A stretch of 64,000 nt of DNA from Candidatus Kapaibacterium sp. (GTDB lineage Bacteria > Bacteroidota > Ignavibacteria > Kapaibacteriales > UBA2268): positions 1-64,000 of the forward strand of contig JAPLFL010000095.1 of assembly GCA_026390695.1 (NCBI GenBank). The letters are read 5' to 3'. Positions 17,471 to 25,948 of this stretch are shown here, piece by piece; position 1 is the first letter of the stretch, and each line of letters begins with the position of its first letter. The translations under genes were made by a program, and so were the position numbers. The notes below the pieces were generated by a model, which saw only the letters and a program-made list of their open reading frames with translations, had not been told where the DNA came from and made no database searches.

Positions 17471-20400
17471 ATGAATTTCCAATATAGATTGATCATACTA
17501 TTATTTTCTTTTTTTATTGTTATTAATTATAAAGCATCTGCTATACTTACTTTGCAGATAAAAGACATAGCATTTCAGGAGCAGGTTGAAGTTAATTCAT
17601 ATCCATATTTTTCAGTTTACGTTAAAGCAAATCTTAACGGTAATCAAGTCCCACTGGACATTTTAAATTTTCAATTAGTAGAAGATAATGTTTCAAGCAC
17701 TCCAGTTGAGGTAGTTAGCTCAACGGGTGGCTGGCAAAAAGTGAAATGGTATTCTCGCACCAGAAGCTTCCAAACAAACGGCTGGGCTGATGTAGTTGCA
17801 GTATATAGTAATGAAGTTGCGCAAAAAAGAGCCAATTATAATTTCGTTAATAATTTTAAAGTAATCTTTAAGGCATCGAATGGAGCTGACAAATCGCAAA
17901 TTGAAGAAATGGATTTCGGCTTTGTAAGTCCCGGAGTTGAGTATGACAAACAAGTGCGCGTATGGCCATTTATCGGTAAGATCGACAGTAGCGGCACTGC
18001 GAAGTATATAATGATTGATTCGATAAAAAGCCATACTCCGTATTTCAGTGTCAATTGGCAGGGAAACAGTGATCAAATGTATCCGCCACCAGTCAAGGCA
18101 CAGATAGGTTTTGATTATCTTAATGATATATTTTTTAAACCTCCTGATACAAATTATCATCGTGATAAAATTTCAGTTTATTATGAAGGTGGAGCAAGAA
18201 CAGATCTATTTGTTTCAGGTAATAGGTACTATATTCCAAGCAAAACACTGCTTAATTTAACAAATCCAAATGGTGGAGAAATATTTCAACCATGTGACAA
18301 TGTGCCTATCAAATGGAAAGGTAACCTTAAAGCTGCTCCGGTTAAAGTTGAGTTTTCTTCAAACCGTGGTCAAAACTGGACTTCTCTTGGTGATATTATT
18401 GATACTGTGACCTACTGGTCTGTTCCAAATATTAAATCTGATTATTGTTATTTCAAAATCAGTCAACAATTTAAACAATTATCCTTAAAAACTCTATCTG
18501 TAGAGGGCAGAGCTATCTCTGCAATGAATTTTTCAAGTGATGGCACACATTTTTTATTGGCACAGGATAATGCTAAAATTTTCGAGTGGAACTTAATTTC
18601 TTTTACTTATTCACAGCCATATTTGATCACCGATTTGATTAGTTCAGACCTGTATAATCAATCAAAAATAAAATCAATTGAATATTTGCCAGGAGATCAA
18701 AAATTTGCTGTTTTGTTTCAACTAACCGATGGCTCAATTTATTCTCCTGATTCTGTAGCATACTTCAAAGTTGGCTCTTACTCACCTGAAAGAAAGATTG
18801 AATATAATCCGAACTATGGATTTAAAAAAGCTCAATTTGACAGTAAGAAACAATTTTTTGCTGCTATTCCTGATTTTGGATCTACTTTGAATATATTTCG
18901 TACATCCGATGCAGGTTTAGAAAAAACTTTGCAATTTAATTCAATAATTAGAACTTTTTGTTTTAATAAAGAACTTGATACAGCTGCTGTAGTTCTGATG
19001 AATGGAGATATTCATCTCATTTCGGTTCCGAATTTTAATATATTAAAAACCATGAATTTTCCTGATATTCCTTTGGTTATTCAAATGTCTCTATCAAGAA
19101 ATGGAAAATATCTGGGGTTAGCTTGTCAAACTCCGACTGTATCTTCGAGTGCCAGTCCTGGTACTAATCAATTGCATATAGTTCAGCTTGATCTTGGTGA
19201 TATAATATTGACAAAGAGAAATAACGGGAGTGACCCAGTTGGTCTTGATTTTAATGTAGTTTCAACAACCATGATGGTTGGAACAGGTTATTATCCTCAG
19301 ATTAAATTATGGAATTTGCAGAACCAAACATATAATGATGCGACAGGCGTTAGTGGCCAGTTACAGAGCATTAGCTTTTCACCCGACGGACACTTTTATG
19401 TTGCAGCATCTGGGAATGAAATTAATTACATTGGCTTCTCTTATCCTGAGCAGGACAGCTCTGACAGGCCTTTTAGAGTTGCTTTTCCATCTTTGAAGTA
19501 CGATTCTTTAATTTGCGACAAAGTGTATCTTGGAGATACACTGACTCGGTCTTTTAAATCATTTATCAATAATAATGGTGAAGTCCCTGCATATCTAAGA
19601 AGAAGTTCCTTCACTAATGCAATGAATTTTTTCCTGACCAAATCTATGGTTCCAGACACAATTATTCCTGGAAATTACAAAGATATTGTTATAAATTTTG
19701 TTCCAATTGATACTGGAAAATTAACAGATACCTTGACATTAAGCACCTGCACAATTGATTTTAAGATTAATATGAACGGCATAGGTTTGCCTCGGCATTT
19801 GACTATAATAAATAAACTGAATGATTTTGGCGAGCAATGCGTTGGAACTCCAATAATTAAAGAAATAGAAATATGTCGGAATGATGATCCAGTGCCTATT
19901 AAGATTAATTCTCTAAAAATGAAAAAAACTTATTTATCTGCATTTTCCTTTGTTAGTCCGATTAGTGACACAATTTTGAAACCAGGCGAAATATTGAAAG
20001 TTAAGATTCAGTTTCGTCCCGATGCAATAGGACAGATTTCTGACTCTCTATTGATTTATCATTCAAATCAAATTAAACATTATGTTGTTAATAAATTTAC
20101 TGGAACTGGCATTGGAACTAATGTTTCAGTTAGTCATCAATATTTGCTTTTTGTGCCTGAAATATTAAGCAGAAAGATTAAAATTAAAAATAAAAGTAAC
20201 AATTCTATTGTCTTACAGCAAGCTAACATTACTCCAGCAGCCGGTTTTACATTTCTCACAGCTTTACCGGTTAATTTTAATATTGGTGATGAAAAAGAAG
20301 TCGAAATTGCATGGAATGGCACCGATAAAACAAGTTCTTTTTTAAATTTGATTCTAACTCCTTGCGCTTCTACTGAGGCTATTAGTCTTGGGTTCTATTC

Positions 20401-21091
20401 TTCAAATGTTCAAGTTTCAATTCCAACCATAAAAGCAGATCCACGAGAACAAGCCACGATACCTATTAATTTTAAATCAGATGAATTTCGACCCTATAAT
20501 GGAATTAGATCTTTCAAAACAGAGTTTTCAATTCATCCTGGATTATTTTTACCACAATCTGCAAAAAGCGTGTATGGTACTGTTCAGATTATAAAAAATG
20601 AAATTGTTGCTGATAAGAGAATTGTAGGTATAAATGTGGACGGAGATTTTCCGCATGATGGTGTGGCTGCCGAGATTATAGGAGTTGCCGGATTAGCTGA
20701 GACTGATACATCTACTATCATAATTAATCAATTTTCCAATTTTTGGGGTAAAGCCGTTAATGTCAGCACCCAGAACGGATTTTTCCAATTGATCAATCTT
20801 TGTGGTAATCGTCGAATATTGAATAATCCGAGTTTGAAAATTATTAACATTTCTCCAAATCCTTCATCAGGTAATGCCAGACTTGATTTTTACTCTGATA
20901 ATAAACAAATGCACAAAATTGAGATATTTGATGAACTTGCCACTAAAGTCTATGAAACGGAACTTCAAACAACTTCGATTGGTGATAATTCTTGTTATTT
21001 GGAACTCAATAATTTATTTAATGGTGTTTATAAGGTGATGATTCGCCAGGGAACTAACTTTTCAGTGATTAACTTAATGGTTGCAAAATAA
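17471..21091 (+). CDS. Large secreted protein with WD40-like propeller, HYDIN domains and T9SS sorting domain
   Basis: 1206 residues with a signal peptide (about 1-25). The regions in order are: an N-terminal beta-rich part; a NPNGGEIFQPCDNVPIKW segment typical of surface-protein Ig-like modules (about 262-345); a propeller-like part with weak WD40-type repeats (about 350-655, including LQSISFSPDGHFYVAAS); several HYDIN/choice-of-anchor-D domains (about 670-990) with LGDTLTRSF and IVINFVPIDTGKLTDTL; and a type A T9SS domain (IINISPNPSSGNARLDFYSD to the end). Its stop overlaps the start of the OmpA-family gene (TAATG), so the two are translationally coupled and may act together at the outer membrane. 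Substrate or partner unknown. Confidence 0.85.
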   Translation: MNFQYRLIILLFSFFIVINYKASAILTLQIKDIAFQEQVEVNSYPYFSVYVKANLNGNQVPLDILNFQLVEDNVSSTPVEVVSSTGGWQKVKWYSRTRSFQTNGWADVVAVYSNEVAQKRANYNFVNNFKVIFKASNGADKSQIEEMDFGFVSPGVEYDKQVRVWPFIGKIDSSGTAKYIMIDSIKSHTPYFSVNWQGNSDQMYPPPVKAQIGFDYLNDIFFKPPDTNYHRDKISVYYEGGARTDLFVSGNRYYIPSKTLLNLTNPNGGEIFQPCDNVPIKWKGNLKAAPVKVEFSSNRGQNWTSLGDIIDTVTYWSVPNIKSDYCYFKISQQFKQLSLKTLSVEGRAISAMNFSSDGTHFLLAQDNAKIFEWNLISFTYSQPYLITDLISSDLYNQSKIKSIEYLPGDQKFAVLFQLTDGSIYSPDSVAYFKVGSYSPERKIEYNPNYGFKKAQFDSKKQFFAAIPDFGSTLNIFRTSDAGLEKTLQFNSIIRTFCFNKELDTAAVVLMNGDIHLISVPNFNILKTMNFPDIPLVIQMSLSRNGKYLGLACQTPTVSSSASPGTNQLHIVQLDLGDIILTKRNNGSDPVGLDFNVVSTTMMVGTGYYPQIKLWNLQNQTYNDATGVSGQLQSISFSPDGHFYVAASGNEINYIGFSYPEQDSSDRPFRVAFPSLKYDSLICDKVYLGDTLTRSFKSFINNNGEVPAYLRRSSFTNAMNFFLTKSMVPDTIIPGNYKDIVINFVPIDTGKLTDTLTLSTCTIDFKINMNGIGLPRHLTIINKLNDFGEQCVGTPIIKEIEICRNDDPVPIKINSLKMKKTYLSAFSFVSPISDTILKPGEILKVKIQFRPDAIGQISDSLLIYHSNQIKHYVVNKFTGTGIGTNVSVSHQYLLFVPEILSRKIKIKNKSNNSIVLQQANITPAAGFTFLTALPVNFNIGDEKEVEIAWNGTDKTSSFLNLILTPCASTEAISLGFYSSNVQVSIPTIKADPREQATIPINFKSDEFRPYNGIRSFKTEFSIHPGLFLPQSAKSVYGTVQIIKNEIVADKRIVGINVDGDFPHDGVAAEIIGVAGLAETDTSTIIINQFSNFWGKAVNVSTQNGFFQLINLCGNRRILNNPSLKIINISPNPSSGNARLDFYSDNKQMHKIEIFDELATKVYETELQTTSIGDNSCYLELNNLFNGVYKVMIRQGTNFSVINLMVAK

Positions 21092-23007
21092 TGAACTATA
21101 TTAAATTGACTTATTTCAAAGTAGTATTAATATTTTTTGTATCAGTAATTTCACATTCTGTTGCTAAAGATAAATACTCCGAATATGGCATCAGTGGCGG
21201 AATATATTTAAACACCAACATTAATATTGCAAAATTTAATCAGATTGTCAATTGTCCTAACTGTTTAAATAATTTTACAAGCTCAGTCGGCTTAGGGTAT
21301 AGTATTTTTGTAGGAATTGAAAAAAAATCCGATACAAAATTATTAAATAGTGATTATTTATACTCTCTGAGAGCTTCATTTCAGGATTTATCTGCATCTT
21401 TCTTGCAAGATGAGTTTTTTGCAAATAAAATTTCGGGTAATACTTATGTACAAGCTGTTTCAGAGCATACTTTGAGTCCCGCTATTAAAATAATTAGCAT
21501 TGAACCTTCAATATATTTTTGTATTATGAATAATTTCCCAATGACAATTAAGCTTGGCTTTCAGAGTGCTTTTATTATGACAAGCACATTTGATCAAAAG
21601 GAATACTTAAAATCACCAACAGATTTTTATTTTGAAAATGGTACTAAGACCCGTTCTGTGTATCATGGCCCTATTACAAATGGTAATTCATTCTATTTTG
21701 CATTGGAAACAGGAATTAGATATGAAGCTTGGACAAGTGCTTGCTGGAAATTATATCCTGAAGTTAATTTTGGTTATGGATTGACAAATGTTGCAAAATC
21801 TCTTAATTGGAGCATTTCAACTGTCAGGACAGGGGTATCTTTAGTTTATAATCACCCGTATCCGGCTCCTGTTGCCCCTGCGTTTCCTCCGATTCCAAAT
21901 CCGCCTCCAGTACCTAAACCTGAAGACCTCAAGCCAATTCAATCTGATATAAATATTTTTACAAACAATACACTCATTCAAGATGCTTCAAAGCCCACAA
22001 CTGAAGTTGTTATTAGCGAATATTTATCTCAAAATGTTTTTTTACCAATTATTTTTTTTGAAAATGGAACAGATCATACGATGCAATCATCTGATCTTAC
22101 GGATAAAATAGTTGAATATTTAAATGATAATCAAAATGAGAGTATCTGTTTGCAAGCCTACAGTGCAGAAAATGAATCGGAGAATATATCAAAAACAAGA
22201 ATAGATTTGGTTATTTCCGAATTAGAAAAAAGGGATATTGATACAAAACGTATTGTAACTTGCTCTGATCCTATAATTTCAAAAACATTTAAAGACTCAC
22301 CTCAGAGAAATGAGGAGTTAAGCCGAATTGAATTTGTTTTCGATAAAGGTAATACAATATGTGTTTTGAATAAGAAAAAATTTAAAGACCAAATAAAACC
22401 ACTCGAATTAAAAATTATTCCGAATTTGTCATCGGATGAAAAAATATTGATAAATGGAAACGTGAAAGTTGGGAATAGGAGCTATAAAATCGGATTGGAT
22501 CCAGTTATAATAGATGCAAGCCCAATATCAACAAATGATACTATTTTCGATAAAAATATTCCTATTGAACTTAGTGCTGAACTTATTGATCAGGAAAAGC
22601 AAGTTAAAAAAATCTATAAAAATTATTCAATTGAAATAGAAAAAAAGAACTTGCCTTATCAAATATTAAATTACGGGGCGAATCCTGATTTAGATAATCA
22701 AATAATAATTGCTTTATTTAGCTTTGACGAGGCCAAGCCACTTGGATATAACCTAAAGGGAATTGAATTCATTAAAACGGCTTTAAAAGAGGGAAAAACA
22801 GTAGAAATTCGGGCATTAACTGATAATATTGGAACGGTAGATCATAATTCGAGGTTAGCCGGTTTGCGAGCAAAAGTTGCAACTGATTTATTTTCTGAAT
22901 ATAAAAGTCAATTAAAAATAGAAATACCCGACCATTTTATATACCCCAATGATACTCCGCTGGGTAGAATGCGCAACAGAAGCGTAATTGCGAAGATCAT
23001 CGATTAG
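21091..23007 (+). CDS. OmpA-family outer-membrane protein with two OmpA-like regions
   Basis: 638 residues. A signal peptide (about 1-25) leads into a beta-rich region (about 27-255) compatible with an outer-membrane barrel (GISGGIYLNTNINIAKF, alternating strands). A Pro-rich linker follows (PAPVAPAFPPIPNPPPVPKP), then a first OmpA-like region (about 310-425, with LPIIFFENGTDHTMQSSDL and ENISKTRIDLVISELEKRDI). A connecting beta domain leads to a C-terminal OmpA-like peptidoglycan-binding region (about 545-638, VEIRALTDNIGTVDHNSRLA, GRMRNRSVIAKI). It starts inside the stop codon of the upstream T9SS cargo gene. Its 3' end overlaps the convergent dnaG by 4 bp. Confidence 0.85.
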   Translation: MNYIKLTYFKVVLIFFVSVISHSVAKDKYSEYGISGGIYLNTNINIAKFNQIVNCPNCLNNFTSSVGLGYSIFVGIEKKSDTKLLNSDYLYSLRASFQDLSASFLQDEFFANKISGNTYVQAVSEHTLSPAIKIISIEPSIYFCIMNNFPMTIKLGFQSAFIMTSTFDQKEYLKSPTDFYFENGTKTRSVYHGPITNGNSFYFALETGIRYEAWTSACWKLYPEVNFGYGLTNVAKSLNWSISTVRTGVSLVYNHPYPAPVAPAFPPIPNPPPVPKPEDLKPIQSDINIFTNNTLIQDASKPTTEVVISEYLSQNVFLPIIFFENGTDHTMQSSDLTDKIVEYLNDNQNESICLQAYSAENESENISKTRIDLVISELEKRDIDTKRIVTCSDPIISKTFKDSPQRNEELSRIEFVFDKGNTICVLNKKKFKDQIKPLELKIIPNLSSDEKILINGNVKVGNRSYKIGLDPVIIDASPISTNDTIFDKNIPIELSAELIDQEKQVKKIYKNYSIEIEKKNLPYQILNYGANPDLDNQIIIALFSFDEAKPLGYNLKGIEFIKTALKEGKTVEIRALTDNIGTVDHNSRLAGLRAKVATDLFSEYKSQLKIEIPDHFIYPNDTPLGRMRNRSVIAKIID

Positions 23008-24893
23008 AATGAGTCATTGCCAATAAGTTCATCATTGATCTGACTTCGTCGTTCATCTATTTGAATAATTTGTTTTGTAATTTTGGTATCAATAGAATTT
23101 GTCTTTAGAAGCGCAGTTAGTCTCTTTCTCTCAAATTCCAATGCTTTTAATTCTAATTTAAATACACAATCTTTTATTATTGTGGCAGATTTATTTTCAT
23201 TGGGCATAGCACCAAAATTTTCCCATTTATCACTTTGTTTTTCATCAAGCATGGAAAGCAATATCAGAGATTCTTTCAAAACAGGATCAATAGCTTCATC
23301 TTCAGTGAGAGCCCTGTTTATATCGGTATTTTCCTCGGACAATTCGACAATTAATGAAAATAATTTATGAGCCGCACTCGTTATGAGTAAATTTTTTGAA
23401 AAATTATATTTATCAAATAAAATATTGATATTATTTTTTGATTCTAATGCCAATATGATTATTAATTTTTCTTCGGGCAGAAGTGAGTCAATTGTGCTTT
23501 TAGGAGAATAAATAAATTGAATTTCTTGAAAATTTAAAGAATCATTACTTAGCTCTTTCTTTGTAATATTCTCTTCAGAAGCCTTGACAGCAGCGGCATT
23601 ATTGGAAACCTCCTTCTCCTTATAAAGAGTTATCAGTTGATTTTCACTTAAATTTAAATGTGATGCAATAATCCTGAAATAATCGTCGTGTTGCAGTTTA
23701 TCAGGGATTTTGGAAATTAATTTAAGTAAACTCCTTGCAATTTCCGATTTGTAACTTGGTGAACCAAAATCGCCACGGGTTCTATATATTTGAATGAGAA
23801 ATTCGAGAAAATTTTGTCCTTTCTTGATATATTGATCAAATTCCTCCTTGCCATGTTCGCGAACGAAGCTGTCTGGATCTTCCTTTTCAGGTAAGCGCAC
23901 AATAAAAAGTTCGTAACCTTGAGAAATTGCAATGTCAATTCCTCTTTCAGTGGCTTTGAGTCCTGCCTGATCACCATCATAGACTATATACAACTTCTTT
24001 GAATATCTGCCGAGAAGCTGCAATTGCTCATTTGTAAGAGATGTACCGGAGGATGCCACTACATTGCTTATTCCAGCTTGATGCAGAGTCAGAGCATCTG
24101 CGTAACCTTCGACCATGATTGAATAATTCAAATTACGTATAGAATTTTTCGCTTCAAAAAGAGCATAGAGAGTACGTGATTTATCATAAACTATTGATTG
24201 TGAGGAATTGATGTATTTTGGCTGTGAATCGTCATCATTCATGCGTCTGGCTCCAAAAGCCACAATTCGTCCGAGATTATCTTTGATAGAGAACATCACT
24301 CTGCCGCGAAACATATCAAAGTATCCTTTATCTCCGCGTTTTATGAGACCTGCCTGTTCCAATGTGTCTTCTTCGAAACTTTTCTTCTTTAAATATTTAT
24401 AGAGCATATCCCAAGAATCAGCAGAATAGCCAACATTAAACTTTTTTATCATTTCATCAGAAAAATGTCTGTTTCTAAGGTATTGCAAAGCATTTTTACC
24501 TGTTTCGGAAAAAAGGAGGTTTGTAAAAAACTCAGAAGCAGCATTCAAAGCCATTAACACAAGTTCTCTTTTATCATCAACTTTTTGTGTTCGTTCATCG
24601 GAATCAATAATCGGAATGCTAAATTTCAGAGCCAGCATTCGGACAGCTTCAGGAAAATTTAATGTATGATATTCCATTACAAAGTTTATAACATTTCCTG
24701 ATTTTCCGCACCCAAAGCACTTATATATACCACGTTCGGGCGAAACAGAAAATGAAGCGGTTTTTTCAGAATGAAATGGGCAAGGTCCGAAGTAATTTGA
24801 TCCCTTTTTCTTTAATCTGACAAATTCACCGATTACATCGACAATATCAGCCACATTTCGCACCTGTTCACTCGTTTCACGGCTGATTCTCAT
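23004..24893 (-). CDS. dnaG: DNA primase
   Basis: It synthesises RNA primers for replication. The N-terminal CHC2 zinc finger has Cys38, His41, Cys59 and Cys62 (CPFHSEKTASFSVSPERG, YKCFGCGKSGN). The catalytic core has the Toprim motifs VEGYADAL and YDGDQAGLKA and the conserved SSGTSLT. The C-terminal region (about 430-629), which binds DnaB helicase in other bacteria, is weakly conserved. The length of 629 residues is normal. The start overlaps the folK stop (ATGA), so folB-folK-dnaG are translationally coupled. Confidence 0.97.
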   Translation of the reverse strand: MRISRETSEQVRNVADIVDVIGEFVRLKKKGSNYFGPCPFHSEKTASFSVSPERGIYKCFGCGKSGNVINFVMEYHTLNFPEAVRMLALKFSIPIIDSDERTQKVDDKRELVLMALNAASEFFTNLLFSETGKNALQYLRNRHFSDEMIKKFNVGYSADSWDMLYKYLKKKSFEEDTLEQAGLIKRGDKGYFDMFRGRVMFSIKDNLGRIVAFGARRMNDDDSQPKYINSSQSIVYDKSRTLYALFEAKNSIRNLNYSIMVEGYADALTLHQAGISNVVASSGTSLTNEQLQLLGRYSKKLYIVYDGDQAGLKATERGIDIAISQGYELFIVRLPEKEDPDSFVREHGKEEFDQYIKKGQNFLEFLIQIYRTRGDFGSPSYKSEIARSLLKLISKIPDKLQHDDYFRIIASHLNLSENQLITLYKEKEVSNNAAAVKASEENITKKELSNDSLNFQEIQFIYSPKSTIDSLLPEEKLIIILALESKNNINILFDKYNFSKNLLITSAAHKLFSLIVELSEENTDINRALTEDEAIDPVLKESLILLSMLDEKQSDKWENFGAMPNENKSATIIKDCVFKLELKALEFERKRLTALLKTNSIDTKITKQIIQIDERRSQINDELIGNDSF

Positions 24894-25414
24894 AATGATT
24901 CCATAAATTTATTCACTTCCGATTTATCTTCACACGCAAAGAGTAGTTCTTCAATATTTTGATTAAACATTGGATGAACTGCTTTGGGAGCTATTTCAAA
25001 GGATGGTAATAAAACAAATTTCCGCTTGTGCATTTCAGGATGGGGTATAGTCAATATTTCATTAGAAAATTCAAGAGAATCATATAAAATAATATCAATG
25101 TCAATTTCCCTTTCATGCCAGCGTTCACGCGCAATTCGCTGGTTTTCAACTTCAATTGCCTTAATTTTGGTCAGTAGCTTTACAGGCTCTAAATCTGTTA
25201 TTCCGGTAATTGAAATATTTAAATACCAGGGCTGATTGAGGTACCCTACTGGCTCACTTTCAAAATATGAGGAACATTTTAGATTTTTAATTATTGAGTA
25301 ATCTCTTAATTTATTTACTGCAGAAGTGATATTTGCCCTACGATCGTTCAGATTGGATCCTAAGGATAACAGAACGAAATGTTGGCCATTTTCGTTATCA
25401 TCAGAGTAGATCAT
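24890..25414 (-). CDS. folK: HPPK, 6-hydroxymethyl-dihydropterin pyrophosphokinase
   Basis: Folate pathway enzyme that transfers pyrophosphate from ATP to hydroxymethyl-dihydropterin. LLSLGSNLNDRRANI, SSYFESEPVGYLNQPWYLN, and the signature RWHEREIDIDIILYD followed by IPHPEMHKRKFVLLP are all present. The length of 174 residues is typical. It overlaps folB upstream and dnaG downstream by ATGA junctions, forming a tight folate-replication operon. Confidence 0.95.
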   Translation of the reverse strand: MIYSDDNENGQHFVLLSLGSNLNDRRANITSAVNKLRDYSIIKNLKCSSYFESEPVGYLNQPWYLNISITGITDLEPVKLLTKIKAIEVENQRIARERWHEREIDIDIILYDSLEFSNEILTIPHPEMHKRKFVLLPSFEIAPKAVHPMFNQNIEELLFACEDKSEVNKFMESL

Positions 25415-25794
25415 ATTTTTCTGCGAGTCATTGTTTGCTCAACTTCAACATATCTAACAACCTGTTGGATTGGAGCACCCATTTTACGTACTCTGACAGT
25501 TGCTTTATCAAGTTGTGTAAATTTTTCAAGAATTGCATTTAAGATTTCATTTGCTATTGTTTCAATCAGGTCGTAACTATCACCGTTAATTACTTCAGAA
25601 ACACAGTACAGTGCCTCTTCATAATTTAGGGCATCGCCAACATCATCATTAACAAATGCATTCTTTGCATCGTAATATAAATCCAAATCAACCTGATATT
25701 TGCCACCTAATTTTTTTTCTTCCGGTTTTACACCATGGTAAGCATAATATTCAGCATCTTTAACACTGAGCCGAGTGATTGAGGTTTCTTTCAT
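25411..25794 (-). CDS. folB: Dihydroneopterin aldolase
   Basis: It cleaves dihydroneopterin, the step before FolK. The protein has 127 residues with the family pattern YYAYHGVKPEEKKLGGKYQV near the start, the substrate-binding DALNYEEALYCV, and YDLIETIANEILNAIL, then KMGAPI. It is the first gene of the folB-folK-dnaG operon. The 154-bp gap to uvrA is divergent and must hold both promoters, though I see no clear consensus site there. Confidence 0.93.
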   Translation of the reverse strand: MKETSITRLSVKDAEYYAYHGVKPEEKKLGGKYQVDLDLYYDAKNAFVNDDVGDALNYEEALYCVSEVINGDSYDLIETIANEILNAILEKFTQLDKATVRVRKMGAPIQQVVRYVEVEQTMTRRKI

Positions 25795-25948
25795 TTTGTC
25801 AAATTATAATTATAAAAAATCAAATTTAATTGTTTTTTACCAGAAAATTGCTAATAATTAGAATTAAGCCGATCCAAACATCTTCTCATAATGATAAAAC
25901 CAAAAAAAATAGCTATTTTTATAGGTTTTGAACAATTTAAATTTGTAA

